Shown here: in pieces, positions 18,431-28,008 of the stretch
Numbering within the stretch: the stretch's first letter is position 1
How the letters are laid out: the number at the start of each line of letters is the position of its first letter
NCBI GenBank assembly: GCA_000433255.1
Contig: HF998235.1
Coordinates: forward strand, 1 to 64,000
Direction of reading: 5' to 3'
Origin: Coprobacillus sp. CAG:605
GTDB taxonomy: Bacteria > Bacillota_I > Bacilli_A > RF39 > UBA660
Length of the DNA: 64,000 nucleotides
Notes under the pieces: generated by a model
The model's input: the letters and a program-made list of their open reading frames with translations, nothing else
Told to the model about the DNA's origin: nothing
Database searches by the model: none
Program-made: the position numbers and the translations under genes

Positions 18431-19256
18431 TAGCTCTCCTCATTTCTATGACAAACTGATCTAATAATAGCTCTAAACTTACATTTGCTTGATTTAATGT
18501 TATAGTTTTTTCTATAATTGCAATTTGCTTTTTTAATTGTTCAAGAGAAATTCCTGATAAAACGTCATTTTTTTTATTTCCCGGGAAATATTTTTCACTA
18601 ATTGCACTCATATACATATCAAAAATAACAGTTAACAAAGAATTAATTTCATTTCTCGTACCAAAAGACGGTAAAATAAATTCTTTATTTACTATCAAAT
18701 CACAATTTTCCAAAATTCTTCTTACATATTCATTTGCATATTCAATTATTTTCTCATCAACTACACTCTTAGTCGCATAATCGATTTTCATAATTTGACA
18801 ACGACTCTTTATCGTATCAATTACTCTCTCTTTATTAGTAGTTATAAAGAACCCTAAAATATTATCTTCCGGTTCTTCTAAAAATTTTAACATACAGTTT
18901 GAAGCAGAATCATTCATCATATCAGCATCTTTTATTATATATATATTATACCTTGAATACACAGGTTTAGTACTAAACTTTTCTTGCAACTCATTAAGTT
19001 GCTGTTTTTTTATACTCATACCATCTGGCTCAACAATTATAATACTAGGTAAATTCAATAAATCAATTAACTTACATAAATTGCATTGTTCAGTACAATC
19101 ACTCTTATACTTATCAGGACAATTAACAATCTTTAATAGTTGTTTTATATCATTCAAACATAATTCATAATTATTTGTTTCAATTAAAAAAGCATGAGAA
19201 AGCTTATTATCCTCATATTTCTTTTTCAATTCATTAAATTTATCTGCTTCAAACAT
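18423..19256 (-). CDS. holB: DNA polymerase III delta' subunit HolB
   Basis: HolB is part of the clamp loader that places the beta clamp on DNA. The 277-residue protein begins with LSHAFLIE, lacks a functional Walker A as delta' proteins do, has a zinc-binding Cys set (CPDKYKSDCTEQCNLC), and keeps the SRC motif in TIKSRCQIMK. The ATG at 19256 has GGTGG upstream. Around residue 219 the protein reads YFPGNK, encoded by a Noc-type palindrome. It lies between bofA and ricT. Confidence 0.93.
   Translation of the reverse strand: MFEADKFNELKKKYEDNKLSHAFLIETNNYELCLNDIKQLLKIVNCPDKYKSDCTEQCNLCKLIDLLNLPSIIIVEPDGMSIKKQQLNELQEKFSTKPVYSRYNIYIIKDADMMNDSASNCMLKFLEEPEDNILGFFITTNKERVIDTIKSRCQIMKIDYATKSVVDEKIIEYANEYVRRILENCDLIVNKEFILPSFGTRNEINSLLTVIFDMYMSAISEKYFPGNKKNDVLSGISLEQLKKQIAIIEKTITLNQANVSLELLLDQFVIEMRRANA
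18576..18589. promoter_or_regulatory. Noc-type palindrome inside holB
   Basis: A perfect ATTTCCCGGGAAAT in frame in holB, again encoding YFPGNK. Confidence 0.8.
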
Positions 19257-19272
19257 AACTACCACCAATCAA

Positions 19273-19458
19273 TCATATTATCAATAATTTTATAATAACT
19301 AGTGCTAATACACCAAAACCACCTAAAAAATAAGTAATTATTATATTTATAATATTAATAGGAATAATGACGTTAACATACTTTAACATAACATTTAAAC
19401 CATATAACATTAAAAAGGAAAAAACTAATTTTCTTATAACAAAATATACTTTTTTTAT
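19273..19458 (-). CDS. bofA: BofA-like inhibitor of pro-sigma-K processing, apparent AUA start
   Basis: BofA holds the SpoIVFB protease inactive in the outer forespore membrane until late sporulation. A frame of 61 codons encodes a nearly all-hydrophobic protein. Its C-terminal half VIIPINIINIIITYFLGG, followed by FGVLALVIIKLL, has the BofA PIN and LGG.G pattern. It lies between recR and holB; Bacillus has recR-yaaL-bofA. In this frame a TGA, contained in the GGTGAT Shine-Dalgarno, sits three codons ahead of ATA AAA AAA. No ATG, GTG or TTG occurs before codon 17, so ATA at 19456-19458 is the apparent start. A 45-residue product from the internal ATG is the alternative. Confidence 0.75.
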   Translation of the reverse strand: MKKVYFVIRKLVFSFLMLYGLNVMLKYVNVIIPINIINIIITYFLGGFGVLALVIIKLLII

Positions 19459-19501
19459 AGTTAATCACCAACCAATATAATTATATTAGGCTTACTATAA
19501 T

Positions 19502-20101
19502 TTATGATATATCTTTTCTATCATTTAAGGCATTAAGAAGTGTAATCTCATCCAAATAATCAATATCAACACCCATTGGAATACCATAAGACAAACGAGA
19601 TATTTTAACCCCTTTATCTTCTAATATCTTCTTTATATATAAAGTAGTCGTTTCTCCTTCAATAGACGGCTTCAAAGCTATAATAACTTCAGGATTTTCC
19701 AAAGTTTTTACTCTATCAATTAGTGAAGATAAATTAATATCTTCAGGCCCTCTATCATCAATTGGTGAAATAAGCCCATCTAAAACATGATACACCCCAT
19801 TATACTTACCAGCCTTTTCAAAAGCAAAAACGCCTTTAAAGTCCTCTAAAACACATATTACGTTATGATTTCTCGAAATATCTCGGCAAACATAACATAC
19901 ATCTTCATCTGTTAAACCACCACAAATACTACATCTCTTTAATTTCTTTTTGGCCGTATTTAAGGCTAAAGAAAAATCAGCAACTTCCTCTAAAGACATA
20001 TCCAAAATTGCCAGTGCCATACGTTCAGCACTCTTTTCGCCAATACCAGGCAATTTCTTAAAGTATTCTATTAATTCTAATAAATTAGCAGGATATATCA
20101 T
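19502..20101 (-). CDS. recR: Recombination protein RecR
   Basis: RecR acts with RecO and RecF or RecA mediators in gap repair. The 199-residue protein has an N-terminal helix-hairpin-helix (LPGIGEKSAERMA), a four-Cys zinc finger (CSICGGLTDEDVCYVC, about 57-72), and a Toprim domain with CVLED and ALKPSIEGETT. Its ATG overlaps the ybaB stop (TAATG), so dnaX-ybaB-recR form a coupled operon, the usual Bacillota arrangement. bofA follows downstream. Confidence 0.97.
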   Translation of the reverse strand: MIYPANLLELIEYFKKLPGIGEKSAERMALAILDMSLEEVADFSLALNTAKKKLKRCSICGGLTDEDVCYVCRDISRNHNVICVLEDFKGVFAFEKAGKYNGVYHVLDGLISPIDDRGPEDINLSSLIDRVKTLENPEVIIALKPSIEGETTTLYIKKILEDKGVKISRLSYGIPMGVDIDYLDEITLLNALNDRKDIS

Positions 20102-20397
20102 TAAAATAATCCGTTAAGAGCACTTCCATATTGACCCATAGCTTTTTCCATAGCTTGATCAACATTCTTAATAGCATCATTTGTGGCAATCATAATCATA
20201 TCTTGAAGTACTTCAATATCATCCTTAGTTAAATCTTCATTTTTTATTACTACTTCAGTTACTTCTTTATTACCATTCATTGTAACTTCAACTAATTCAG
20301 ACTTTCCTGTAAATAATTGTTTACCCACTTCCTCTTTTTTCTTCATTATATCTCTTTGCATTCTTTGTGCTTGAGCCATTAAATTTTGCATATTCAT
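20101..20397 (-). CDS. Nucleoid-associated protein YbaB/EbfC family
   Basis: A 98-residue homodimeric DNA-binding protein of the YbaB/EbfC family, called YaaK in Bacillus. It starts with NMQNLMAQAQRMQRDI and has the family core VEVTMNGNKEVTEV followed by EDIEVLQDMIMIATNDAI. It sits between dnaX and recR and is translationally coupled to recR. Its precise role in Bacillota is unclear. Confidence 0.94.
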   Translation of the reverse strand: MNMQNLMAQAQRMQRDIMKKKEEVGKQLFTGKSELVEVTMNGNKEVTEVVIKNEDLTKDDIEVLQDMIMIATNDAIKNVDQAMEKAMGQYGSALNGLF

Positions 20398-20414
20398 AAA
20401 TTTATTCTCCTCTT

Positions 20415-22064
20415 CTATTTTGTTTCATAATTATTTCCAAAAATTTCATTAGCTAGCTTCTCCAACTCACTAGTATTTTCTTCAATAATTATGGAATCAT
20501 CCATCATAGTATATTTATAACCACTTTTTAAGTTAGTAATATACTTATTACGTGCCTCTTCCCATACTTTTGGTGAAATAGACACCAATTTATATTCTCT
20601 ACCAAAGAATATTTTAAAATCTTTTTCTACTGATTCAATATTCTCATTAATTAAATCATTAGTATTATTTATCTTATTAACCAATACAGCATAATTATTA
20701 GATGCTGCAACAAGCTCAGTATCTACTATATATGAAAGTAACAACTTATTCGCATTACTTTCATAAATAACAAAATCGTCCCATTTTTCTTTTAGCTCTA
20801 ACAAATACTTTTTTTGAGCTCCTACAAAAGTATTATTTATTCTGGCATCCACATTAAAGTGAGCCTTTTTTTCATTAACTATTGGAGCCTCATTATTTAT
20901 TTCTGGTTCTTTACTTCCTTTTATTTCCTGGGAAATATTTTCTTTAGTTGGTCTTTCTTCGACTTTTTGCTCTATTTTCAAAGTAGAACCACTCTTTTTT
21001 TCCTCAACTGGAGCTTTAACATCCTTATTTGAAATTTTATTTCCCGGGAAATATTTTAAAATTACAATTTCTAAAAAATTATATGGAGCGATATTACTTT
21101 TAATTTCTTGAAGTACTCTATTTAATTCAAAAACCATACTATAAAGCATATCAAAATCAAGAATACCATTATAATTATCTAATTTTATATCTATTAAGAT
21201 TGATTTTATTCTATCTATCAGCTTTTCAATTAATATTCTTACATCGATACCATTATTTTTAAATTCTTTTAATAGTTCTAAAGTGCCTTTAACATCCCCA
21301 GAAGTAAATACATCCATAAATTCTTTTACTTTTTTATTTGATATACTTCCAAAATTGCTTGTAACATCATCTACATCTATTTTAGTATTACGTGAAGAAA
21401 TTTGGTCTAAAATACTTAATGCATCACGCATACCACCATTACTCATATAAGCTATTTCTTTTAAAGCGGCATCCGTTATATCAATTTTTTCTTCGTTACA
21501 AACATAATTTAAACGATTAACTATATCATCAACTACAATTGGTTTAAAATCAAATCTTTGACAACGCGATAAAACTGTAATTGGAACACTTTGAATATCA
21601 GTTGTTGCTAATATAAATACTACATTAGATGGTGGTTCTTCCAATGTTAATAATAAAGCATTAAAAGCACTAGTAGATAGCATATGAAATTCATCAACTA
21701 TATATACTTTATACTTTGAATTTGCTGGAGCTAAACGAACATTGTTAATTATTTCTCTTATTTCATCTACTCCATTATTAGAAGCAGCATCTATCTCAAT
21801 TATATCTGGATTTGTTCCAAAACTTTTACACATTTCACACTCATTACAAGGATTTCCATCTTTTGGATTTAAGCAATTTAAAGCCTTAGCAAATATTTTA
21901 GCAGAACTTGTTTTACCGGTACCACGTGGGCCAGTAAAAATATAAGCATGCGAAATATGTTCATTTTTTATAGCATTTTTTAATAATGTTTTTGTATATT
22001 CTTGACCTACTAAAGAATCAAAATTCTGTGGTCTATATTTTCGATAAAGAACTTTATATTCCAT
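20415..22064 (-). CDS. dnaX: DNA polymerase III subunits gamma/tau
   Basis: DnaX is the clamp-loader ATPase that links polymerases and helicase at the fork. The 549-residue protein has Walker A GPRGTGKTSSAK (about 45-56), a zinc module CLNPKDGNPCNECEMC, Walker B IVDEFHMLS and the SRC motif. A charged, poorly conserved linker (about 340-410) precedes the C-terminal tau domain. The linker begins with YFPGNK, encoded by a perfect Noc-type palindrome; a one-mismatch copy lies about 115 bases on in another frame. AGGAG stands before the ATG. Confidence 0.96.
   Translation of the reverse strand: MEYKVLYRKYRPQNFDSLVGQEYTKTLLKNAIKNEHISHAYIFTGPRGTGKTSSAKIFAKALNCLNPKDGNPCNECEMCKSFGTNPDIIEIDAASNNGVDEIREIINNVRLAPANSKYKVYIVDEFHMLSTSAFNALLLTLEEPPSNVVFILATTDIQSVPITVLSRCQRFDFKPIVVDDIVNRLNYVCNEEKIDITDAALKEIAYMSNGGMRDALSILDQISSRNTKIDVDDVTSNFGSISNKKVKEFMDVFTSGDVKGTLELLKEFKNNGIDVRILIEKLIDRIKSILIDIKLDNYNGILDFDMLYSMVFELNRVLQEIKSNIAPYNFLEIVILKYFPGNKISNKDVKAPVEEKKSGSTLKIEQKVEERPTKENISQEIKGSKEPEINNEAPIVNEKKAHFNVDARINNTFVGAQKKYLLELKEKWDDFVIYESNANKLLLSYIVDTELVAASNNYAVLVNKINNTNDLINENIESVEKDFKIFFGREYKLVSISPKVWEEARNKYITNLKSGYKYTMMDDSIIIEENTSELEKLANEIFGNNYETK
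20923..20936. promoter_or_regulatory. Noc-type palindrome inside dnaX (one mismatch)
   Basis: ATTTCCTGGGAAAT, one base from the palindromic consensus. It encodes ISQEI, so its reading frame differs from the YFPGNK copies. Confidence 0.6.
21039..21052. promoter_or_regulatory. Noc-type palindrome inside dnaX (perfect)
   Basis: A perfect ATTTCCCGGGAAAT in frame, encoding YFPGNK at the start of the DnaX linker. Confidence 0.8.
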
Positions 22065-22116
22065 ACCATCACCCTCCTCAATATTGTATCATATATTCTC
22101 TATTTATTATAGAAAT

Positions 22117-22533
22117 TTATCTCATATTCTTAAAAAAATTTAAAAATAATTTTTTATATTTATCTATATATTCATTATTTCCAATATCAAGTTTAATGTA
22201 TTTTAAAGGCTCATACAAGCCATTTAAATTTTGGTCAAGCAAATAATACACTTTATCTATTCTAGAGGCCTCTATTGCCTCAAAACAAAGCTTACAAGGC
22301 TTAAGCGTAGTAAGAAGTATACAACCATTAAGTCTAAAATCACCTAAAATTTTTTCTGCTTCACAAATAGCGTTAATTTCTGCATGGCCAATAACCAAAT
22401 TATCGCATTTACGGGTATTATGGCCTGTGGATAAAATATTTCCATTTTTAATTATGATACATCCTACAGGAATATCACCGTTTTTTGATGACTCTAAAGC
22501 TAAATTATATAATTGTTCTAAATATTTTTCCAT
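22117..22533 (-). CDS. tadA: tRNA adenosine(34) deaminase TadA
   Basis: TadA converts A34 to inosine in tRNA-Arg. The 138-residue cytidine-deaminase-fold enzyme has the zinc ligand and proton-shuttle motif GHAEINAI (about 51-58) and the second zinc motif PCKLCFEAI, where most TadA read PCxMC. The ATG at 22533 has GGAG upstream. tadA, the SRP RNA and dnaX are neighbours, as in Bacillus. A DnaA-box sequence lies inside the gene (about 22433). Confidence 0.93.
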   Translation of the reverse strand: MEKYLEQLYNLALESSKNGDIPVGCIIIKNGNILSTGHNTRKCDNLVIGHAEINAICEAEKILGDFRLNGCILLTTLKPCKLCFEAIEASRIDKVYYLLDQNLNGLYEPLKYIKLDIGNNEYIDKYKKLFLNFFKNMR

Positions 22534-22581
22534 AGTTATACTCCAAACTAGCTTGCTACATATGTATGCACAAATTCCAAT

Positions 22582-22660
22582 AAAAAAGTGCACACAAACA
22601 GGGATAGTTATGGCTGCTGTATTCCTACTCTGACCAGGTTCCTATATAATTGTTGCACGC
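22582..22660 (-). ncRNA. scr: 4.5S-type signal recognition particle RNA
   Basis: The minus strand holds the SRP domain IV hairpin: GGTCAGAG, a short stem capped by the GGAA tetraloop, then CAGCAGCC (about 22610-22640). Flanking arms GTGCAACA and TGTGTGCAC pair to close a rod of about 75 nt, and six T residues at 22582-22587 form the terminator. It matches the small 4.5S form, without the Alu domain of the long Bacillus scRNA. It binds Ffh for co-translational targeting. It lies beside tadA and dnaX, the Bacillus scr neighbourhood. Confidence 0.92.
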
Positions 22661-22664
22661 ATAT

Positions 22665-22694
22665 ATTATATAACATAATTTCTTATAAAATCAA
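22665..22694 (-). promoter_or_regulatory. Promoter of the SRP RNA
   Basis: On the minus strand, TTGATT (22689-22694) and TATAAT (22665-22670) are separated by 18 bases. The predicted start is near 22658, at the 5' end of the RNA. Confidence 0.75.
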
Positions 22695-22699
22695 GGAAA

Positions 22700-22850
22700 A
22701 AATGGCATTTTTAGTAAATTTCAAGTATTGTTCGCCATATATTTGTTCGCTAAACTAATCAAATTTGATATTTTTCCAATATCATTAAATATATATGAAT
22801 TATGTTAATTTGATATCAAAAATGCCTGTTGATAAATACTTGAAATGTGA
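22700..22850. repeat. Interlocked palindromes between the SRP promoter and the parS array
   Basis: Two inverted repeats interlock: GGCATTTTT (22704) with AAAAATGCC (22818), and ATTTCAAGTATT (22718) with AATACTTGAAAT (22835). Between the outer arms lie two perfect palindromes, ATCAAATTTGAT (22758-22769) and TTTGATATCAAA (22809-22820), and two TGTTCGC repeats. No coding frame was seen. Function is unknown. Confidence 0.55.
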
Positions 22851-22863
22851 ATATTTTTTACTA

Positions 22864-23587
22864 TGTTTCACGTGAAACATAGTAATTATCTTTTTAAAAC
22901 GATATATCAGTCCATTTAAGTTAAAATTATATTTATGATTATCTTTTATTTAATGTATTATTCTCAATGTTTCACGTGAAACATTGGACTTTTGTATCTT
23001 TAACTTAAAACATGGTCAAATAACTACCTAAATATTTATAAAATAAAGTAAAAACCCTATCTCATTGACTTTAATTCCATAAAATTAAAACAATTATCAA
23101 CTATGTTTCACGTGAAACATTAGAAAAAGTAAAATAAATTTAGTAATGAAACTCATATAAAATATAGAAATATTAAAAATAATTATTTATCACGTATAAA
23201 AAATAAAACTTCATTAGTGTATTTTAAAAATTTGAAAAAAGTTTAATTGAAATTTTAAATTAATTAACAATGTTTCACGTGAAACATATATACTTTGATT
23301 AATTTTTTTAAAAGATAAATTAAAAATTATATAAAATAGATATGTAGATTAATTATTGCTGCTGTTTACTTATAAACACCCAATGTTTCACGTGAAACAT
23401 TGAGTTGACTTTTAAAATTATTGCTGGACTTATTATAATTTTAATATTTTTTATTTATTAAATAATTAATGCTTATTAAAATAAATATTTATCCACTATG
23501 TTTCACGTGAAACATATAAAAAAATACATATCTATTTCTAAATATGTATTTCTATTTAAATAAGTTAACAATGTTTCACGTGAAACA
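22864..23587. repeat. Array of seven parS centromere sites
   Basis: Seven perfect copies of the 16-bp palindrome TGTTTCACGTGAAACA start at 22864, 22968, 23104, 23271, 23384, 23499 and 23572. Spacing is 73-167 bp. This is the ParB (Spo0J) binding site consensus. Four copies extend to longer perfect palindromes, and the last spans 30 bp (23565-23594). The otherwise geneless 0.9-kb stretch between the SRP RNA promoter and gyrA is very AT-rich and shows no coding frame. ParB loading and SMC recruitment are the expected roles. No parA/parB pair is adjacent. Confidence 0.95.
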
Positions 23588-23600
23588 TTGTTAATAATTT

Positions 23601-26066
23601 TTATTGATTGTTATTTTCTAATTCAGTTGTAGAACTTTCATTAAGTACCTCATCTGGTTCGGCCTTAATTAAACTGATTGTGGATACTTTTTGGCCATCT
23701 TTCAAGTTAATTAAACGAACTCCCTGAGTAACCCTGCCTAAAACTGATATTTGAGCTAATGGCATACGCATAACCATACCAGAATCAGTAATAATTACTA
23801 CATCGGTACTATCATCTACCACTTTAAATGTGCATAACTTTCCGTTTTTATCCGTTACATTTAAGGCTTTTACTCCCTTAGATCCACGTCTTGTTTCGCG
23901 GAAGTCTTGAACATTTGTTTGCTTGCCGTAACCATTTTCCGTTACTATCAAAATGTTATTATCGTCACTAGTAACCTCAGCACCAATACAGTAAGCATCT
24001 TCACTTAAGTTAATACCCTTAACACCTGAAGCAGTACGTCCCATTTCTCTAATTTCAGATTCATTAAATTTAACCATACGGCCATCACTTGAACCTAACA
24101 AAATATTATCGCTACCCGTTGTTTTTCTAACCGCAATTAACTCATCATTATCTCTTAAAGTAATACAAATTTTACCATTTTGACGTATGCTTTCAAATTC
24201 AGCTAAAGAGGTCTTTTTAATTATACCACCTTTTGTAGCAAACATCAAGTACTTATTTTCATCATCTCGAGAAACTTTAATAACACTATTTACTAATTCA
24301 TCCTTCTCAATTTGTAATAGATTAATTATTGGTAAGCCCTTAGATTGTCTACTAAACTGAGGAATCTCGTAGCCTTTTAACCTGTATACCTTACCCTTAT
24401 TAGTAAAGAATAATGCATAATCATGTGTGGATAAATTTATTAAATGTTCAACATTATCTTCTTCATTAGTTGTCATTCCCTTTACACCTACACCACCACG
24501 GTTTTGCGACTTAAATGTATCGGCAGTTGTTCTCTTAATATATCCTTTGCTTGTTAATGCTAACATAACGTTTTCTTCTGGTATTAATGATTCATCTTCG
24601 ATATATTCAATAGCAGTCATATCAATATCAGTACGTCTTTCATCAGCATATTTTGCTTTAATTTCTAATAATTCTTCTTTAATAATGCTATAAATCTTTT
24701 CATCACTAGCTAAAATACCATTTAATTTATCAATTAAAGCCAATAACTCATTCAATTCATCTTCTATCTTAGAACGTTCTAAACCAGTCAAACGACGTAA
24801 TTTTAATTCTAAAATAGCATCAGCTTGAATATCATCAAGACCAAATCTACTCATTAACTTTTCTTTAGCTAATGCATCAGTTTCAGCATTTCTTATGATG
24901 TTGATAACTTCATCTAAATTATCTAAAGCAATCTTATATCCTTCTAAAATATGAACTCTCTTTTCAGCCTTATCTAATTCAAACTTAGTTCTTCTGTAGA
25001 TAACTTCCTTTTGAAATTCAATATATTTTGAAATAATTTCATATAAGTTCAAAGTTTTTGGCTTACCTTGGTCTAACATCAAGAAAATAATACCATAAGT
25101 TGTTTGTAATTGTGTAAATTTATATAAATTATTTAATACAACATTTGCATTTGCTTCTTTTTTTAAATGAACTACTAAACGAATACCATCTAATGTAGAT
25201 TCATCATGTAAATCAGCAATTCCTTCTAAAACTTTATCTCTTACTAACTCTGCAATACGAGTTCTTAAAGACATTTTAGTTACTTGATAAGGAATATCTG
25301 TGAATACAATTTGTTGTTTTCCATGATTTTCTTGTATTTCAGCATGAGCTCTCAAAGTAATAGTACCTCTACCAGTCTCATAAGCTTGTTTAATACCCTT
25401 GTTTCCTAAAATAGATGCTCCAGTAGGAAAATCTGGTCCTTTAATATACTTCATCAACTCTTCAACAGTAATATCATGATTATCAATATAAGCAACACAA
25501 CCATCAATTACTTCCCCTAAATTATGAGGAGGAATATTAGTTGCCATACCTACAGCAATACCCATAGTACCATTTACTAATATATTAGGAAATCTTGAAG
25601 GCAATACTTTAGGTTCTTTCTTAGTTCCATCAAAGTTTGGATCAAAATCAACAGTATCTTTATAAATATCTCTTAATAACTCCAAAGAAATCTTTGATAA
25701 TCTTGCTTCTGTATAACGATATGCTGCCGCACCAAAGCCATCTATTGAACCAAAATTACCATGCCCATCAACTAGTGGATGACGATAACTAAAATCTTGA
25801 GCCATTCTTACCATAGCATCATATACTGATGTATCACCATGTGGATGATATTTACCTAAAACCGCACCTACAGTAGTAGCACTCTTACGAAAAGCCTTAT
25901 CTGGTGTTAAACCATCTTCATACATTGTGTATAAAATACGACGATGTACAGGTTTTAAACCATCTCTTAAATCTGGTAATGCACGCGCAATAATAACATC
26001 CATTGAATATTCTAAGAAGGAACTCTTCATTATATCAACAACATTTTTATTTTGTTTATTATCCAT
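23601..26066 (-). CDS. gyrA: DNA gyrase subunit A
   Basis: GyrA breaks and rejoins DNA during ATP-driven negative supercoiling. The 821-residue protein has the winged-helix region with [18 protein letters not shown], the catalytic Tyr in [11 protein letters not shown] (about residue 122) and the C-terminal beta-pinwheel with a GyrA box [14 protein letters not shown] segment ([10 protein letters not shown] also present). GGAGGTG precedes the ATG. gyrB lies 13 bases upstream, so the two are one operon. The gene ends 13 bases from the last parS palindrome. Confidence 0.98.
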   Translation of the reverse strand: MDNKQNKNVVDIMKSSFLEYSMDVIIARALPDLRDGLKPVHRRILYTMYEDGLTPDKAFRKSATTVGAVLGKYHPHGDTSVYDAMVRMAQDFSYRHPLVDGHGNFGSIDGFGAAAYRYTEARLSKISLELLRDIYKDTVDFDPNFDGTKKEPKVLPSRFPNILVNGTMGIAVGMATNIPPHNLGEVIDGCVAYIDNHDITVEELMKYIKGPDFPTGASILGNKGIKQAYETGRGTITLRAHAEIQENHGKQQIVFTDIPYQVTKMSLRTRIAELVRDKVLEGIADLHDESTLDGIRLVVHLKKEANANVVLNNLYKFTQLQTTYGIIFLMLDQGKPKTLNLYEIISKYIEFQKEVIYRRTKFELDKAEKRVHILEGYKIALDNLDEVINIIRNAETDALAKEKLMSRFGLDDIQADAILELKLRRLTGLERSKIEDELNELLALIDKLNGILASDEKIYSIIKEELLEIKAKYADERRTDIDMTAIEYIEDESLIPEENVMLALTSKGYIKRTTADTFKSQNRGGVGVKGMTTNEEDNVEHLINLSTHDYALFFTNKGKVYRLKGYEIPQFSRQSKGLPIINLLQIEKDELVNSVIKVSRDDENKYLMFATKGGIIKKTSLAEFESIRQNGKICITLRDNDELIAVRKTTGSDNILLGSSDGRMVKFNESEIREMGRTASGVKGINLSEDAYCIGAEVTSDDNNILIVTENGYGKQTNVQDFRETRRGSKGVKALNVTDKNGKLCTFKVVDDSTDVVIITDSGMVMRMPLAQISVLGRVTQGVRLINLKDGQKVSTISLIKAEPDEVLNESSTTELENNNQ

Positions 26067-26079
26067 ACTTCTTCACCTC

Positions 26080-28008
26080 CTAGTAATCCAAATTCTCAAC
26101 ATAGTGAGCATTTTCTTCAATAAATTTTCTTCTTGGCTCTACTTCTTCACCCATTAAAGTATTAAATACTCCATCAGCATCCATAGCATCCTCTAAAGAA
26201 ACTTGAACCAAAGTTCTATTATTAATATCCATTGTTGTCTCACAAAGTTCTTCTGGATCCATTTCACCTAAACCTTTATTACGAGCAATATCAACTTTAA
26301 CATTAGCTGGTAAAGTTTTTAAAAATTCATTTTTTTCGTCCTCTGTTAATACATAATGGAAATTTTTACCCCAGGATATCTTAAATAATGGTGGTTGAGC
26401 TATATAAATATGTCCCGTTTCCAATAATGGTCTAAAGAATCTATAGAATAAAGTTAATAAAAGAATCCTAATATGTGCTCCATCAACATCGGCATCAGTC
26501 ATAATAATTATTTTGTCATATCTTAATTTATTGATATCAAAATCATCACCAATACCGGTACCAAACGCTGTTATCATACTTCTAATCTCTTCATTAGATA
26601 ATGCTCTATCAAGACGTGCTTTTTCAACATTTAATATTTTTCCTCTTAAAGGTAACACTGCTTGTGTACGATTATTTCTACCACCAATAGCAGACCCACC
26701 AGCAGAATCTCCTTCGACTATAAATATTTCACATTCTTTAGCATCTTTACTTGTACAATCTGTAAGTTTACCCCATTGATTTGATAAATCTAAACCATCT
26801 TTAGTCTTTCTTTGTAAATCACGAGCTTTTTTTGCCGCTTCACGAGCACGAGACGCCGTCATAGCTTTCTCTACGATGCGTTTAGCAATCTCAGGATTTT
26901 CCATTAAATATCTTTGTAAGCCTTCACTAAACACATCATCAGCAATCTTTCTTACTTCAATATTTCCAAGCTTTGTCTTAGTTTGACCTTCGAATTGTGG
27001 ATCCGGATGCTTACAGGAAACAATCATTGTTAAGCCTTCTCTTACATCATCACCAATTAATGCTGGAGCGTTATCCTTTAACATCTTAGCATTTCTAGCA
27101 TAATTGTTAATAATTCTTGTTAATGCTCTTTTAACTCCATCTTCATGAGTTCCACCTTCATGAGTATGAATATTATTAGTGTAAGAATAAACTGCTTCAT
27201 TATATCCATCATTATATTGCATCGCAACTTCAATTAAAATATTATCTTCTTTACCTTCTACATAGATAACTTCCGGATTAATAGGGGTTTTATTTTTATT
27301 TAATAAGTGAACAAATTCAATAATTCCACCCTCATAAACAAATTCATCTTTCCTATTATCTTCTCTTTCATCAATTAAGACAATTCTTAATCCCTTATTT
27401 AAAAAGGCAATTTCTTGTAATCTCTTAGCTAAAGTATCATAGTTATAAATTGTTGTTTCCTTAAATATTTCAGGGTCAGCTTTAAACCTTACTGTAGAAC
27501 CTGTTCTATTTATATCACAATTTCCTATAACTTTTAGTGGTTCAACCGAATGTCCACCATTTTCAAAACGTTGAAAATATATTTTACCATCACGATAAAT
27601 TGTTACTTCAAGCCATGTGGATAAAGCATTAACAACACTAGCACCTACACCATGAAGTCCACCAGATACTTTATATCCGCCACCTCCGAATTTACCACCA
27701 GCATGTAATACTGTAAAAATAGTTTCAACTGTGGATAAGCCAGTCTTTGCATTAGTACCTGTAGGAATACCACGACCATCATCTTTAACTGCAATAACAT
27801 TACCTTTTTCCACAACAACTTCAATATCATCACAATATCCAGCCAAAGCTTCATCAACAGCATTATCAACAATCTCCCATACTAAATGATGTAGTCCAGC
27901 TTCTCCTGTTGTACCAATATACATTCCGGGTCTTTTTCTTACCGCTTCCAAGCCCTCTAATACTTGAATATCATTATCATTATAATCACTATGTCCTATT
28001 TCTCTCAT
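26080..28008 (-). CDS. gyrB: DNA gyrase subunit B
   Basis: GyrB supplies the ATPase and Toprim functions of gyrase. The 642-residue protein has the GHKL ATP site ([29 protein letters not shown]), the transducer domain, and Toprim motifs EGDSAGGSA and [12 protein letters not shown]. Length is normal. It overlaps recF by 20 bases, giving a recF-gyrB-gyrA operon. Two consensus DnaA boxes lie within the coding sequence (about 27616 and 27732). Confidence 0.98.
   Translation of the reverse strand: MREIGHSDYNDNDIQVLEGLEAVRKRPGMYIGTTGEAGLHHLVWEIVDNAVDEALAGYCDDIEVVVEKGNVIAVKDDGRGIPTGTNAKTGLSTVETIFTVLHAGGKFGGGGYKVSGGLHGVGASVVNALSTWLEVTIYRDGKIYFQRFENGGHSVEPLKVIGNCDINRTGSTVRFKADPEIFKETTIYNYDTLAKRLQEIAFLNKGLRIVLIDEREDNRKDEFVYEGGIIEFVHLLNKNKTPINPEVIYVEGKEDNILIEVAMQYNDGYNEAVYSYTNNIHTHEGGTHEDGVKRALTRIINNYARNAKMLKDNAPALIGDDVREGLTMIVSCKHPDPQFEGQTKTKLGNIEVRKIADDVFSEGLQRYLMENPEIAKRIVEKAMTASRAREAAKKARDLQRKTKDGLDLSNQWGKLTDCTSKDAKECEIFIVEGDSAGGSAIGGRNNRTQAVLPLRGKILNVEKARLDRALSNEEIRSMITAFGTGIGDDFDINKLRYDKIIIMTDADVDGAHIRILLLTLFYRFFRPLLETGHIYIAQPPLFKISWGKNFHYVLTEDEKNEFLKTLPANVKVDIARNKGLGEMDPEELCETTMDINNRTLVQVSLEDAMDADGVFNTLMGEEVEPRRKFIEENAHYVENLDY

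Noticed and set aside
22864..23587. The repeated palindromes as a CRISPR array
   Set aside because: The repeats are 16-bp perfect palindromes matching parS, spacers vary from about 57 to 151 bp and are uniformly AT-rich, and there are no cas genes.
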